Of a stretch of 64,000 nucleotides of DNA, positions 9,051 to 17,117 are shown piece after piece. Position 1 is the stretch's first letter. Every line of letters begins with the position of its first letter. The DNA is from Danxiaibacter flavus (lineage in GTDB: Bacteria; Bacteroidota; Bacteroidia; Chitinophagales; Chitinophagaceae): the NCBI RefSeq assembly GCF_041060425.1, contig NZ_JAULBC010000003.1, positions 124,001-188,000 on the forward strand. Direction: 5' to 3'. Under the pieces are notes generated by a model. That model did not search any database. It was not told the DNA's origin and saw only the letters and a list, made by a program, of their open reading frames with translations. Both the position numbers and the translations under genes were made by a program.

Positions 9051-9461
9051 TTACTTTACTGTTGCCCGCACGGCCTTAACATCAGCCGCTGAAATTGCGG
9101 AAGCTTTGTTGCCAAAATTACTGCGAATGTAAGTTAATACGCTTGCCAGTTGTTCATCAGTTAAAAAATTCTGAGGAGGCATGTTGTTGGAGTAAGTCTG
9201 CCCGTCTATCTCCACCTTTTCAGTTGTTCCCTTCAAAACCCATGTTATTAATTTCGTCTTATCTCCTAAAACGTATGAAGTATTGATCAGCGGTGGATTT
9301 AAATTGGGAACGCCATCTCCGTCAGGCTGGTGACAGCTAAGACAATACTGTGTATATATTTCTTTACCCTTAGGCGCAGCCTTTTTTGCGGTTGTTTTCT
9401 GAGCAAATAAACCGGCTACGGTGAACATACCGGCAGCTGCTAATAACAATTTCTTATTCAT
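9051..9461 (-). CDS. Secreted class I cytochrome c
   Basis: Protein of 136 residues with a signal peptide (MNKKLLLAAAGMFTVAGLFAQ). One haem-binding motif, CLSCH, sits near residues 40-44, and Met-94 in SNNMPPQ is the likely axial ligand. Such small cytochromes accept electrons from periplasmic dehydrogenases. The gene lies directly downstream of a PQQ-type sugar dehydrogenase gene, which suggests a donor-acceptor pair, and 33 bases before hisB. The 191-base spacer upstream holds AGCTATC repeats. Confidence 0.88.
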   Translation of the reverse strand: MNKKLLLAAAGMFTVAGLFAQKTTAKKAAPKGKEIYTQYCLSCHQPDGDGVPNLNPPLINTSYVLGDKTKLITWVLKGTTEKVEIDGQTYSNNMPPQNFLTDEQLASVLTYIRSNFGNKASAISAADVKAVRATVK

Positions 9462-9550
9462 GTGTTGTGAGCTATGAGCTGTCAGCTATCAGCCTTCAGC
9501 TATTGTTAATTTGTAAAAGCTATGCGTTGTCAGCTATGAGCCTTCAGCGC
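9462..9550. repeat. AGCTATC-family degenerate heptamer array
   Basis: Repeated AGCTATGAGCTGTCAGCTATCAGC-like units with period 7 in two clusters, between the cytochrome c gene and the sugar dehydrogenase gene. The same family recurs at 11026-11063, 18604-18640 and 20680-20714. Confidence 0.75.
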
Positions 9551-9652
9551 TTTCAATTGTTTAATTTCAAAACTGATGTTGGATCGATTCAATGAAAAGG
9601 ACCGCTTTAAAGCAGATCAGCGATCCTTAAATCCTACATCAGCGATCGTCTT

Positions 9653-10945
9653 CTATTTTCCTTTATAGACAATCCTGTAAATAGAACCGCCTTTATCATC
9701 ACTGATGTAAAGTGAACCATCAGGGCCCTGAGCTAGTCCGCAAGGACGATGTTTTGCTTTTGCAGGAGAAATAAATTCCGGACCGCCGGCAAAATCGTCT
9801 GCAAAAATTTCCCATTTGCCACTTGGCTTGCCATCTTTAAACGGAACAAACGCTACCAAATATCCTTTCTGAGGTTCCGGTGCGCGGTTCCATGAACCAT
9901 GGAACGCGATGAACGCACCGTTCTTATATTTTGCAGGGAACATATTGCCTGTATAAAACAGCAGTCCATTAGGTGCTAAGTGGCCAGGAAATGCAACAAC
10001 CGGATCAATAGCATCTTCACCGCCTGTTTTTTTTCCGTCCCCGCCGTATTCTGGTGCCAGTATTTTTTTCTGTTGGATCTGATCGTAATAGATATAGGGC
10101 CAACCAGCATTGTCACCCTTTTTTACCTGGTACATACATTCAGCCGGAAGCTCGGCACTTTGTTTAGCATCAAAATATTGACCAAACAAATCATGCAAGC
10201 CATCGCGGCCATGTTGCATAACAAATAAGCTATTGGTTGTTGTGTTCCAGTCAAGACCAACCACGTTACGTAATCCTGTTGCGTACCGAGCACCGTCTCC
10301 ATATGTCTGATTAGGCTTGTCGGCTTTAAACTGCCAGATACCCGCTGCAGAATCAAGTATCGGACAAGGCTTCATGCCCATTGAACCATTTGTCCTGTCT
10401 TTTTCCTGGCAAGAGTTGGAATAAGCTCCGATGTTTACATAAATGTTACCATCGTTATCCAGTGCTATAGATTTTGATTCATGCTGGTGACGATCCAATA
10501 AACCGGTAATTATTTTTTCAGGATTTTCTGGATCAGCAACTTTTCCGTCAGCATCAAGTTTATATCGAAACACTTCGGTATTAGAAGAAGCATATAGGTA
10601 GCCATTTTTAATAGCAATGCCTGTACCGCCGTAATTGCCAAAGCCTTCTTTGCTTTGAAGCTTGCCATTATCGCCAACATGCAAAACAAAAATGCCACCA
10701 CCATTTTTTGTGCCGGAGGTTTTTACATAGATGTCTCCTTTTTCTGTAACAACAATATGTCTTGCTCCATTAACGCTGTCGGCAACTTTCAATGCACCGA
10801 AACCGGCAGGAAGTTTTAATCCCGCGTTGTTTGCATCGGCTTTAACTTCTGCAGCGGGAGCTGAAGTAGCGGTAGAATCTTTACCGGCGCGTGCATAAGT
10901 GGTCGTTATAGCTAGCAGGGCAATAAAAAGCCAATTTGATTTCAT
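9653..10945 (-). CDS. PQQ-dependent sugar (sorbosone-type) dehydrogenase
   Basis: Periplasmic six-bladed beta-propeller of the soluble glucose/sorbosone dehydrogenase family, expected to oxidise a sugar or aldose with PQQ. The ATG at 10945 (MKSNWLFIALLAITTTYARA) puts a signal peptide at the N-terminus; in-frame Mets up to 10978 are alternatives. Family-like stretches include GIFVLHVGDNG, ATGLRNVVGLDW, FAFPGHLAPNGLLFY-like sequence near residue 340, IAFHGSWNR and RPCGLAQGPDGSLYISDD near the C-terminus. It sits between hisC and cytochrome c, inside what is normally an unbroken his operon. PQQ synthesis genes are not in the window, so cofactor use is inferred from the family. Confidence 0.85.
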   Translation of the reverse strand: MKSNWLFIALLAITTTYARAGKDSTATSAPAAEVKADANNAGLKLPAGFGALKVADSVNGARHIVVTEKGDIYVKTSGTKNGGGIFVLHVGDNGKLQSKEGFGNYGGTGIAIKNGYLYASSNTEVFRYKLDADGKVADPENPEKIITGLLDRHQHESKSIALDNDGNIYVNIGAYSNSCQEKDRTNGSMGMKPCPILDSAAGIWQFKADKPNQTYGDGARYATGLRNVVGLDWNTTTNSLFVMQHGRDGLHDLFGQYFDAKQSAELPAECMYQVKKGDNAGWPYIYYDQIQQKKILAPEYGGDGKKTGGEDAIDPVVAFPGHLAPNGLLFYTGNMFPAKYKNGAFIAFHGSWNRAPEPQKGYLVAFVPFKDGKPSGKWEIFADDFAGGPEFISPAKAKHRPCGLAQGPDGSLYISDDKGGSIYRIVYKGK

Positions 10946-11025
10946 CTTGATATTTTTCATCATAAATGGTTTTAGCATGGCTTAAAATTAAATCAAAATG
11001 TATCGGCCGCAAAAAAAGCTCGCCA

Positions 11026-11063
11026 GCTATCAGCTATTAGCAATCAGTTTTCAGCTGTTGTCT
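11026..11063. repeat. AGCTATC-family heptamer array
   Basis: About five imperfect units (AGCTATCAGCTATTAGCAATC-like, period 7) just upstream of the sugar dehydrogenase gene. With the array at 9462-9550 it brackets that gene. Confidence 0.7.
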
Positions 11064-11155
11064 CATACTAATTTATTCCTGAGTAATAAGAAAACTATTC
11101 GGCATGGTCATTTATCAACTCAATGTCGTTTGGTTAAGCAGGCATCTTCAATTTT

Positions 11156-11289
11156 GGGAGATGTCTCCTATCGTCGACATGACGATCCTGGCTTATCAGA
11201 AAAAGTAATCGTCAGCAGCAATAATAACGAGTATATAATAATTTGAAAGTCTGCACCCACATCGTCACCTCGACGACAGAAGGTCTCCC
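11156..11289. repeat. Imperfect inverted pair of a dispersed-looking element
   Basis: The segment at 11156-11183 (starts GGGAGATGTCTCC, ends GTCGACATGAC) is repeated in inverted, imperfect form at 11264-11289 (GTCACCTCGACGAC to GGTCTCCC). The 80 bases between hold no gene. The 408-base hisC/dehydrogenase spacer otherwise contains only heptamer repeats. Confidence 0.45.
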
Positions 11290-11351
11290 GAATATTGAAC
11301 TGATCGTAATACTTTATAAGCGCTTGATATTATCAACTCTCAGCTAAACGA

Positions 11352-11384
11352 CATTGTCAATTATCCCTTTTCAATTGTCAATTA
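11352..11384. repeat. TTGACAA-family array after hisC
   Basis: TCAATTG/TTGACAA units with near 7-base spacing, starting three bases past the hisC stop codon on the minus strand. Confidence 0.6.
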
Positions 11385-11386
11385 GT

Positions 11387-12463
11387 CTACCTTTTCATTT
11401 CCACGCTTGCTGCCAGTTCAAACCATTCTGCCAGTGCATCGACCAATACCGTGTTTTCCTGCTCGGTACCTACAGTGATACGCAAACAATCTTCACACAG
11501 TTTTACATTGCTGCGATCTCTAACCACAATGCCTTTTGTCAACAGAAATTCATACACTTTTCTTGCGTCCTTGATTTTGACGAGCATGAAATTGGCATCT
11601 GAAGGATACACGGTTTCAACTGTTGGCATTCTTCCGAATACTTCGCGTAAGGCTTCACGCATGGCTACAAGCTCATTGATCATGTCATTCACCTGCCCTA
11701 CTTCTTCCAAAGCTTTCAATGCCAGTTCCTGCGTTACCTGGTTGATATTGTAAGGAGGTTTAACCTTGTTCAATATGTCAATAATTTCTTTTGATGCAAA
11801 AGCCATACCCAATCTGAGTGCTGCGAGTCCCCATGCTTTGCTGAATGTTTGCATTACAACAAGATTCGGATAATCTGCCAGATCCTGAATAAATGAACGC
11901 TGGCGTGCGAAGTTGATATAGGCTTCATCAATAACCACCAGTCCGTTAAAATTATTCAGGACGGTTAAAATATCTTCCCTGTTCAATGAGTTACCCGTAG
12001 GGTTATTGGGTGAACAGATCCAGATGATCTTAGTGTTTTCATCTGCAAGATTTTCAAGATGAATCAGATCCAGTTGAAAAGTATCCAGCAAGGGAGCTTT
12101 CTTTATCTGGACGTCATTAATGTTCGCACTCACTTCATACATGCCGTATGTTGGCGGACAAATAATCACATTATCTTTTCCGGGATTACAAAAACTGCGG
12201 AACAACAGGTCAATGCATTCATCGCTTCCATTACCAAGGAAGATATGTTCAGTAGCAATTCCTTTTACTTTGCTAAGCGCCTCTTTAACTTTCTGCTGGT
12301 GTGGATCAGGATAGCGGTTGTACCATTTAGGTAATGGCGAGCCAAGGCTGTTTTCATTGGCATCCAAAAATACACTTGCTTCCCCGCTGAATTCATCCCT
12401 TGCGGAAGAGTAGGGAGTTAGTTTTTTGATGTTATCTCTTGTGAGTTTATTTATGTCGAACAT
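11387..12463 (-). CDS. hisC: Histidinol-phosphate aminotransferase
   Basis: PLP enzyme converting imidazole-acetol phosphate and glutamate to histidinol phosphate and 2-oxoglutarate. The ATG at 12463 (MFDINKLTRDNIKKLTPYSSARDE) gives 358 residues and the usual start; nine more codons are open upstream. Typical fold-type I features are present: FLGNGSDECIDLL near residue 80, CSPNNPTGN near 150, VIDEAYINF near 176 and the PLP-binding Lys in TFSKAWGLAALRLG near 207. It is third in the his cluster, about 105 bases after hisD. The spacer carries AATAGTG and TCAGGTA repeats. Confidence 0.95.
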   Translation of the reverse strand: MFDINKLTRDNIKKLTPYSSARDEFSGEASVFLDANENSLGSPLPKWYNRYPDPHQQKVKEALSKVKGIATEHIFLGNGSDECIDLLFRSFCNPGKDNVIICPPTYGMYEVSANINDVQIKKAPLLDTFQLDLIHLENLADENTKIIWICSPNNPTGNSLNREDILTVLNNFNGLVVIDEAYINFARQRSFIQDLADYPNLVVMQTFSKAWGLAALRLGMAFASKEIIDILNKVKPPYNINQVTQELALKALEEVGQVNDMINELVAMREALREVFGRMPTVETVYPSDANFMLVKIKDARKVYEFLLTKGIVVRDRSNVKLCEDCLRITVGTEQENTVLVDALAEWFELAASVEMKR

Positions 12464-12480
12464 GATATTGCTTTTAATGT

Positions 12481-12570
12481 GAATAGTCAATAGTGAATAG
12501 TGAAAGGTGCGACATCCCTATATATTCTTTCAGCTTATGCCTCATACCTGAAACCTAATACCTCAGAGCT
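12481..12570. repeat. AATAGTG and TCAGGTA-family units between hisC and hisD
   Basis: AATAGTCAATAGTGAATAGTG (period 7) at 12481-12503, and ATACCTGAAACCTAATACCTC (period 7) at 12544-12566, just after the hisD stop. Confidence 0.65.
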
Positions 12571-13843
12571 ACTTCATCCTTATCGTCACCGCATTCTTGT
12601 GTGCTTCCAGTCCTTCGGCTTCTGCCATTAGTTCAACAGCTTTACCTATTTGATGCAGACCTTCTTTGGTTAACTTCTGGTAAGTAACTTTTTTCACAAA
12701 GCTATCTACGCTAACACCACTGTACATTCTCGCGTAACCATTTGTTGGCAATGTGTGATTGGTACCGCTGGCATAATCACCGACACTTTCCGGTGAGTAA
12801 TTTCCAAGAAAGATAGAACCAGCATTCATTATAAGCTCAGCGATTGCTTCGTCATTTTCACAGCTTAGAATTAAGTGCTCTGCAGCGTACGTATTTACCA
12901 GTTCAACAGCTTCCTGCATATCTTTTGCAATAATGGCTTTGCTGTTTTGCAATGCTTTTTCGGCAAGCTCTTTTCTGGGTAGAACAGCTAACTGTTTTTT
13001 TAGTTCCTGCTGCACATTTTTTACAACTTCTTCAGATGGGCTTACCAGTAACACCTGGCTATCCGGGCCATGTTCGGCTTGTGACAACAGATCTGCAGCC
13101 ACAAATGCGGGAACACAACTGTCATCCGCAATTACACATACTTCACTCGGGCCTGCGGGCATGTCAATCGCAACACCATATTGCTGAACCAGTTGTTTTG
13201 CGCAGGTTACATACTGGTTACCAGGACCGAAAATTTTATATGTCTTAGGAATTGAAGCCGTACCGAAAGCCATGGCAGCTATCGCCTGTACGCCGCCTGT
13301 TTTGAACACTTTTGTAATGCCTGTTAGTTGTGCTGCATACAAAATGGCAGGGTGAAGCTTGCCATCTTTTCCGGGAGGAGAACATAAAATGATTTCTTTG
13401 CAACCGGCCAGTTTAGCTGGAATGGCAAGCATTAAAATAGTAGAAAACAACGGAGCGGAGCCTCCGGGAATATACAGTCCTACTTTTTCAATGCCGATGC
13501 TTTTGCGCCAGCATAAAACCCCCGGCATAGTTTCAATTACTTCCGGAACTGAAAGTTGTTTTTTGTGGAAAGCAGTAATGTTATTGGCAGCTAATTGAAT
13601 GGCATTTTTTAAATCATCAGGAAGTGTTGATATTGCTTCATTAATTTCCTGCTGAGATGCTTGTAACCTATTTATAGCAATCCCGTCAAATTGTTGTGTA
13701 TAATGGAAAATCGCTTCATCACCCTTTTCTTTCACATCCTGCAGGATCTTTTTAACTGATGCTTCCAGTTTTGTATTATCCAGTTCCGGTCTTTGTAACA
13801 GGCCGGTCCATTGGTCACGTTGTGGACGTACTTGAACGTTCAT
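12569..13843 (-). CDS. hisD: Histidinol dehydrogenase
   Basis: NAD- and zinc-dependent enzyme that oxidises L-histidinol twice to histidine, the last step of the pathway. Length 424 residues, as expected. Visible family motifs are GLYIPGGSAPLFSTILMLA near residues 117-135, KIFGPGNQYV near 207, MPAGPSEVCVIAD near 230, the metal-site segment LLSQAEHGPDSQ near 255 and TNHTLPTNGYARMYSGVS near 365. It follows hisG by 21 bases in the same direction, so the two are clearly co-transcribed. Confidence 0.96.
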   Translation of the reverse strand: MNVQVRPQRDQWTGLLQRPELDNTKLEASVKKILQDVKEKGDEAIFHYTQQFDGIAINRLQASQQEINEAISTLPDDLKNAIQLAANNITAFHKKQLSVPEVIETMPGVLCWRKSIGIEKVGLYIPGGSAPLFSTILMLAIPAKLAGCKEIILCSPPGKDGKLHPAILYAAQLTGITKVFKTGGVQAIAAMAFGTASIPKTYKIFGPGNQYVTCAKQLVQQYGVAIDMPAGPSEVCVIADDSCVPAFVAADLLSQAEHGPDSQVLLVSPSEEVVKNVQQELKKQLAVLPRKELAEKALQNSKAIIAKDMQEAVELVNTYAAEHLILSCENDEAIAELIMNAGSIFLGNYSPESVGDYASGTNHTLPTNGYARMYSGVSVDSFVKKVTYQKLTKEGLHQIGKAVELMAEAEGLEAHKNAVTIRMK

Positions 13844-13864
13844 GGTATGTAAAGCTTTTTACTT

Positions 13865-14758
13865 TTATACAATCATTTTTTCGATGGGCACAACCAAGAT
13901 ACCCTGTGCGCCGGCCGCCTTCAGTTTTTCAATAATATCCCAGAAAGTGCTTTCACTGATCACGCTGTGCACACTGCTCCAGCCCTTTTCTGCAAGTGGT
14001 AATACAGTAGGACTTTTCATACCGGGGAGTAGAGAGATAATTTGTTCAAGCTGATCGTTTGGTGCGTTTAATAGAACATATTTATTGTTCTTGGCTTTTT
14101 TAACAGCTTGTATGCGGAATAATAATTTATTAAGGATGGCTTGCTGTTCCGCTGATAGTTGTGTGTTTTTGATAAGTATCGCCTGGGACTGTAAAATGGT
14201 TTCAACCTCGGTCAGTCCATTCATAAATAATGTAGAACCGCTGCTCACCAGGTCACAGATCGCTTGTGCTAATCCAATGCCTGGTGCTATTTCAACACTT
14301 CCACTAATTTCATGGATCTCAGCATTAATGCCTTTTTCATTGAGGAAATCTTTCACGATTACCGGATAGCTTGTTGCTATTCGTTTTCCTTCCAAAAAAG
14401 AAACATCATTATAAACATCACCTTTCTGTACTGCGATTGAAAGTCTGCATTTGCCAAAGCCCAGCTTTTCAACCACATCCACTTTTTTCTTTTTTTCATA
14501 CACCACATTTTCGCCAACAATGCCAATATCAGCCACTGCATCTTCTACATACTGCGGAATATCGTCGTCTCTAAGAAAAAATACTTCCAATGGAAAATTA
14601 CTTGCTTCACTCTTCAGCTTGTTAACGCCATTGCTTACGTCAATGCCGCATTCTTTAAGCAGCTTCATGGAGTCATCATGTAACCTTCCTGATTTTTGAA
14701 TGGCAATCTTTAAAATACCGTTGTTGGCTGATTGGTTGTTTGCGTTAGTTGTGCTCAT
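13865..14758 (-). CDS. hisG: ATP phosphoribosyltransferase, long form
   Basis: First and committed enzyme of histidine synthesis; joins ATP and PRPP. The 297-residue length and a C-terminal region (about 215-297) with HSVISESTFWDIIEKLKAAGAQGILVVPIEKMI identify the long form with its own regulatory domain, which is usually feedback-inhibited by histidine. The catalytic core shows LKIAIQKSGRLHDDS at the start, DIGIVGENVV near 93-102 and an EIAPGIGLAQAICDLVSSGSTL segment that binds PRPP. The first gene of the cluster, preceded by the attenuator described at 14817-14984. Confidence 0.95.
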   Translation of the reverse strand: MSTTNANNQSANNGILKIAIQKSGRLHDDSMKLLKECGIDVSNGVNKLKSEASNFPLEVFFLRDDDIPQYVEDAVADIGIVGENVVYEKKKKVDVVEKLGFGKCRLSIAVQKGDVYNDVSFLEGKRIATSYPVIVKDFLNEKGINAEIHEISGSVEIAPGIGLAQAICDLVSSGSTLFMNGLTEVETILQSQAILIKNTQLSAEQQAILNKLLFRIQAVKKAKNNKYVLLNAPNDQLEQIISLLPGMKSPTVLPLAEKGWSSVHSVISESTFWDIIEKLKAAGAQGILVVPIEKMIV

Positions 14759-14816
14759 TTTGTATGATTGATAGTGCTATTGCTTTTTATAAGATCAAAT
14801 GCTCAGTAACGGACAT

Positions 14817-14844
14817 AAAAAAAGGCCTACCACGAGGTAAGCCT
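14817..14844 (-). terminator. his attenuator terminator hairpin
   Basis: On the minus strand AGGCTTACC (14844-14836), loop TCGT and GGTAGGCCT (14831-14823) make a 9-bp stem with one G-U pair, followed by seven U (14823-14817, sharing one base). This is an intrinsic terminator placed about 60 bases before hisG. Its 5' arm is also complementary to 14882-14889, so the two foldings exclude each other. Confidence 0.9.
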
Positions 14845-14898
14845 ATTTTTAAAGTATATGTTACTTGCACATAACAACACCGGCTTACCTACGGTAAG
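14836..14898 (-). promoter_or_regulatory. his attenuator: pause hairpin and antiterminator segments
   Basis: Minus-strand segment 1 CTTACC (14898-14893) pairs with GGTAAG in segment 2 (14889-14884). Segment 2 extended, GGTAAGCC (14889-14882), also pairs perfectly over 8 bp with segment 3 GGCTTACC (14843-14836), which is the 5' arm of the terminator. Segment 1 starts just after the His codons and segment 2 begins at the leader stop codon. This is the arrangement needed for ribosome-controlled attenuation. Confidence 0.88.
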
Positions 14899-14936
14899 AA
14901 ATGATGGTGATGATGTATGTGCAACTGATTGATCAT
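14889..14936 (-). CDS. hisL: Histidine operon leader peptide
   Basis: A 15-codon ORF, MINQLHIHHHHHFLP, ending in TAG. Six of 15 codons are His, five of them consecutive. It lies about 10 bases downstream of the predicted start of transcription and ends at segment 2 of the attenuator. When charged His-tRNA is scarce the ribosome should stall over the His run, cover segment 1, free segment 2 to pair with segment 3 and prevent the terminator. It is analogous to the enterobacterial hisL peptide, but the sequence is unrelated. No Shine-Dalgarno is evident, which is common in this phylum. Confidence 0.88.
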   Translation of the reverse strand: MINQLHIHHHHHFLP

Positions 14937-14953
14937 TTTTTAAATTGTGAGTG

Positions 14954-14984
14954 CAAAAATAATGCTTACACAATACTGACCAAA
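14954..14984 (-). promoter_or_regulatory. his operon promoter
   Basis: Minus-strand TTTG (14984-14981), 19 bases, then TATTTTTG (14961-14954): a full match to the Bacteroidota TTTG / TAnnTTTG promoter. Transcription would begin near 14947, just ahead of the leader peptide. Confidence 0.8.
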
Positions 14985-15025
14985 TTTTTTATTAAGAGAA
15001 TTGCTGACGGACTTATCTTTAAAAT

Positions 15026-15772
15026 ATGAGGAACTTCCTGATTTTGATAGGCATATGCATAAGTATCAGGCTAAGCGCACAGGATACTTTGCGGTATAAA
15101 ATCGGAGATTCCACTGTCTGCATTATTACAGAACTGCATAAAGGCGCCCGGCGTGGGGTTGTATTTTTGAATCTTCACGAAGATGAATCAACCAGCGTGC
15201 AGGCATGCAGAACCTTTCTTTCCAACAACAACGGAACCTTAATAAGACTCCATCAGCATGGCGAACGACTGATCGTTTTTACCAGGAAGGGAAAGCTTTA
15301 CCGGTTTGATCCAAACCGCATCTTCACGCCCAAAGGCCGAAAAGCGACGTTGAAATATTTTGACAATTATGACCGGGTTGCAGCAAAAAAGCTGAAGGGT
15401 TTCGCAAATGCAATTATTAAAAAGCTCAGAAAGGCCAGGCTGGTGGTTGCACTGCACAACAACACAGAGGGGGCGCCATTAAGTATACTCAATTATGTAG
15501 ATAAAAAGGGTTATAGGGTGAATGTAAACAGCTCAATTAACATTGATGATTTTTTCCTGACGACAAGAAAGAAAATCTATAAATACCTGAAGTCGAAAAA
15601 GATGAATGTAGCCTGGGAGTTGTTTCACAAAACTAATGATGACGGATCTCTGTCAATTTATAGCAACAAAAATCAACTGCCTTATGTCAACATCGAAGCG
15701 CTGCATGGTCATGAGACAGAACAGTTGCAAATGTTGGAGGTATTGAAAGGTGTGATGAAAAAGTATAGGTGA
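15026..15772 (+). CDS. Secreted protein of unknown function, possibly amidase-like
   Basis: Protein of 248 residues with an N-terminal signal (MRNFLILIGICISIRLSAQ). The body has a strand-rich core with FLNLHEDESTS near residue 48, VVALHNNTEG near 139 and YVNIEALHGHE near 225. The spacing of His and Glu residues in hydrophobic strand ends recalls zinc amidases of the N-acetylmuramoyl-alanine amidase type (His/Glu, SLHNN-like, Glu). This is an inference from pattern only, and no family was firmly recognised. It is divergent from the his operon and convergent with the hip locus. Confidence 0.6.
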   Translation: MRNFLILIGICISIRLSAQDTLRYKIGDSTVCIITELHKGARRGVVFLNLHEDESTSVQACRTFLSNNNGTLIRLHQHGERLIVFTRKGKLYRFDPNRIFTPKGRKATLKYFDNYDRVAAKKLKGFANAIIKKLRKARLVVALHNNTEGAPLSILNYVDKKGYRVNVNSSINIDDFFLTTRKKIYKYLKSKKMNVAWELFHKTNDDGSLSIYSNKNQLPYVNIEALHGHETEQLQMLEVLKGVMKKYR

Positions 15773-15853
15773 GGATAACAAATCCTGATCCAACACGCCG
15801 ATTTGTTGTTGGTAAGCTTAGCATATGGCTGCGCCTCATACCAACAACGGCAG

Positions 15854-16783
15854 TCAACCTAATATAGTTTGCTTTGACAGCCAGATCTCCCAATATCTTG
15901 TTTTCATTTCATCTGGCAAAAACGAAGACATTATAAGATCATGCACCTGCGGATTTTTTGATTTGAACTTTTTTACTGTGTTTTGAAAAACTTTTTCTCC
16001 AATACCGAGCGCAATTCGGAGTTGTTCGAAATCCGACAACTTTATCTTTCTTTTTTTACCATTCAAAGTGAGTCCTAAGTCATCCTCATCTTTCGGATTG
16101 ACAAGGTTTACATTCAACAGATCATAAGCGGGACTCAAGGCAATACTATCTTCCAAATGCACGATTGAAAAGTTTTTCAAATGCATATCATTATTGCCGG
16201 ATAAGTAACTAAAAAGAACGAGCTCAAAATAGGTAAGTGCAGCCAAACCCGCATCGGTACAGTATTGTAAAATAACCTTGCCTGTTTTTTCGTAGGAGCC
16301 TTTGTATTTGTTTTCGGTGAGAAATCCTGAAAGCTGGCAGAGATCTTCTACATGTATTTTTTGTTTTTTTGTCCGGTCAAAACGCTTAGCTATATATACT
16401 AAATGATTATCGGTGGTTCTCAACAAAGCATGTTCACAAACCGGTATTTTAAATAACTCAGCTATATGCATAGTAAGGTCCTCCGTTTCCGGCATTATTG
16501 GATAATTATCGTGTTGTGGTTTTAAAATATACTCACCCCATAAACCGACAATTGTAAGCCTGTTCTGCTCTTTGTTCTTTTGAAGACTGACCGAAAGCTT
16601 TGGTTGAACTCCTGTTATGGCAATTCTTTGATTGATTGTTTTTTCAGCCAGTTTTTTTAACAGTCCTGATGTTAATTCTAATTCCGGCGCTTGCACTGTC
16701 CCAAAAAACTTCTTGGAACACCTCTCGTGATATTCCTTGTCTCCGGCATCTTTATAGCAAAACCAGCAATTGGACATGTTCAT
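15854..16783 (-). CDS. HipA-like kinase core (HipT-type toxin)
   Basis: Ser/Thr kinase of the HipA family but lacking the N-terminal subdomain, which is encoded by the preceding gene. The 309 residues start with a Cys-rich knuckle (CWFCYKDAGDKEYHERC, residues 6-22) seen in Bacteroidota HipA relatives. Next come a Gly-rich ATP loop ITGVQPKLSV near 56-65, the catalytic loop SGNNDMHLKNFSI near 194-206 and the metal-binding Asp in LSPAYDLLN near 216-224. HipA kinases phosphorylate aminoacyl-tRNA synthetases and halt growth. It starts two bases after the HipS-like gene stops, so the three genes form one operon. Whether the kinase is toxic here is inferred. Confidence 0.85.
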   Translation of the reverse strand: MNMSNCWFCYKDAGDKEYHERCSKKFFGTVQAPELELTSGLLKKLAEKTINQRIAITGVQPKLSVSLQKNKEQNRLTIVGLWGEYILKPQHDNYPIMPETEDLTMHIAELFKIPVCEHALLRTTDNHLVYIAKRFDRTKKQKIHVEDLCQLSGFLTENKYKGSYEKTGKVILQYCTDAGLAALTYFELVLFSYLSGNNDMHLKNFSIVHLEDSIALSPAYDLLNVNLVNPKDEDDLGLTLNGKKRKIKLSDFEQLRIALGIGEKVFQNTVKKFKSKNPQVHDLIMSSFLPDEMKTRYWEIWLSKQTILG

Positions 16784-16785
16784 AA

Positions 16786-17109
16786 TTATTCATTTTCGGG
16801 AAATACAGTTACTGCACCTATAGTATCTCTGCACGCCAGCAATAACAATTCAAATCGATCGTCAGGCCTTACTTTCCAATGTTCAACAGCAAGATCCAGT
16901 AGCCAACCTTCAGGAATCAGCCCATCGAAAAAGGCGAAAAGCACCTTCGATTTATAGGGGCTGTTTCTGAGCGGAAGCGTTAAGCTAACAGGTTTTGCAT
17001 GATCCGTCTTCAGATAAGCATCGTCATAATAAAACTCATAGCCTTCATCGGTTTCAGCGATCAGCCCCGCGAACACATCTCCATAAAAGACTTTGCCTGT
17101 TTTTGCCAT
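16786..17109 (-). CDS. HipA N-terminal subdomain protein (HipS-like)
   Basis: Protein of 107 residues matching only the first subdomain of HipA (the Couple_hipA region): GKVFYGDVFAGLIAETDEGY, then SLTLPLRNSPYKSK near 42-55 and FFDGLIPEGWLLDLA near 60-74, ending at IGAVTVFPENE. In ordinary HipA this is fused to the kinase. As a separate gene between hipB and the kinase it has the layout of the HipBST system, where HipS is the antitoxin. The stop is followed after two bases by the kinase start, so this is a genuine gene split rather than a recent frameshift: both ORFs are intact and have their own starts. Confidence 0.82.
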   Translation of the reverse strand: MAKTGKVFYGDVFAGLIAETDEGYEFYYDDAYLKTDHAKPVSLTLPLRNSPYKSKVLFAFFDGLIPEGWLLDLAVEHWKVRPDDRFELLLLACRDTIGAVTVFPENE

Positions 17110-17117
17110 AACGCGAA

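Noticed and set aside
16783..16791. Frameshift in a single hipA gene
   Set aside because: Both ORFs have intact starts and stops two bases apart, and the boundary falls at the known subdomain border, fitting a natural gene split.
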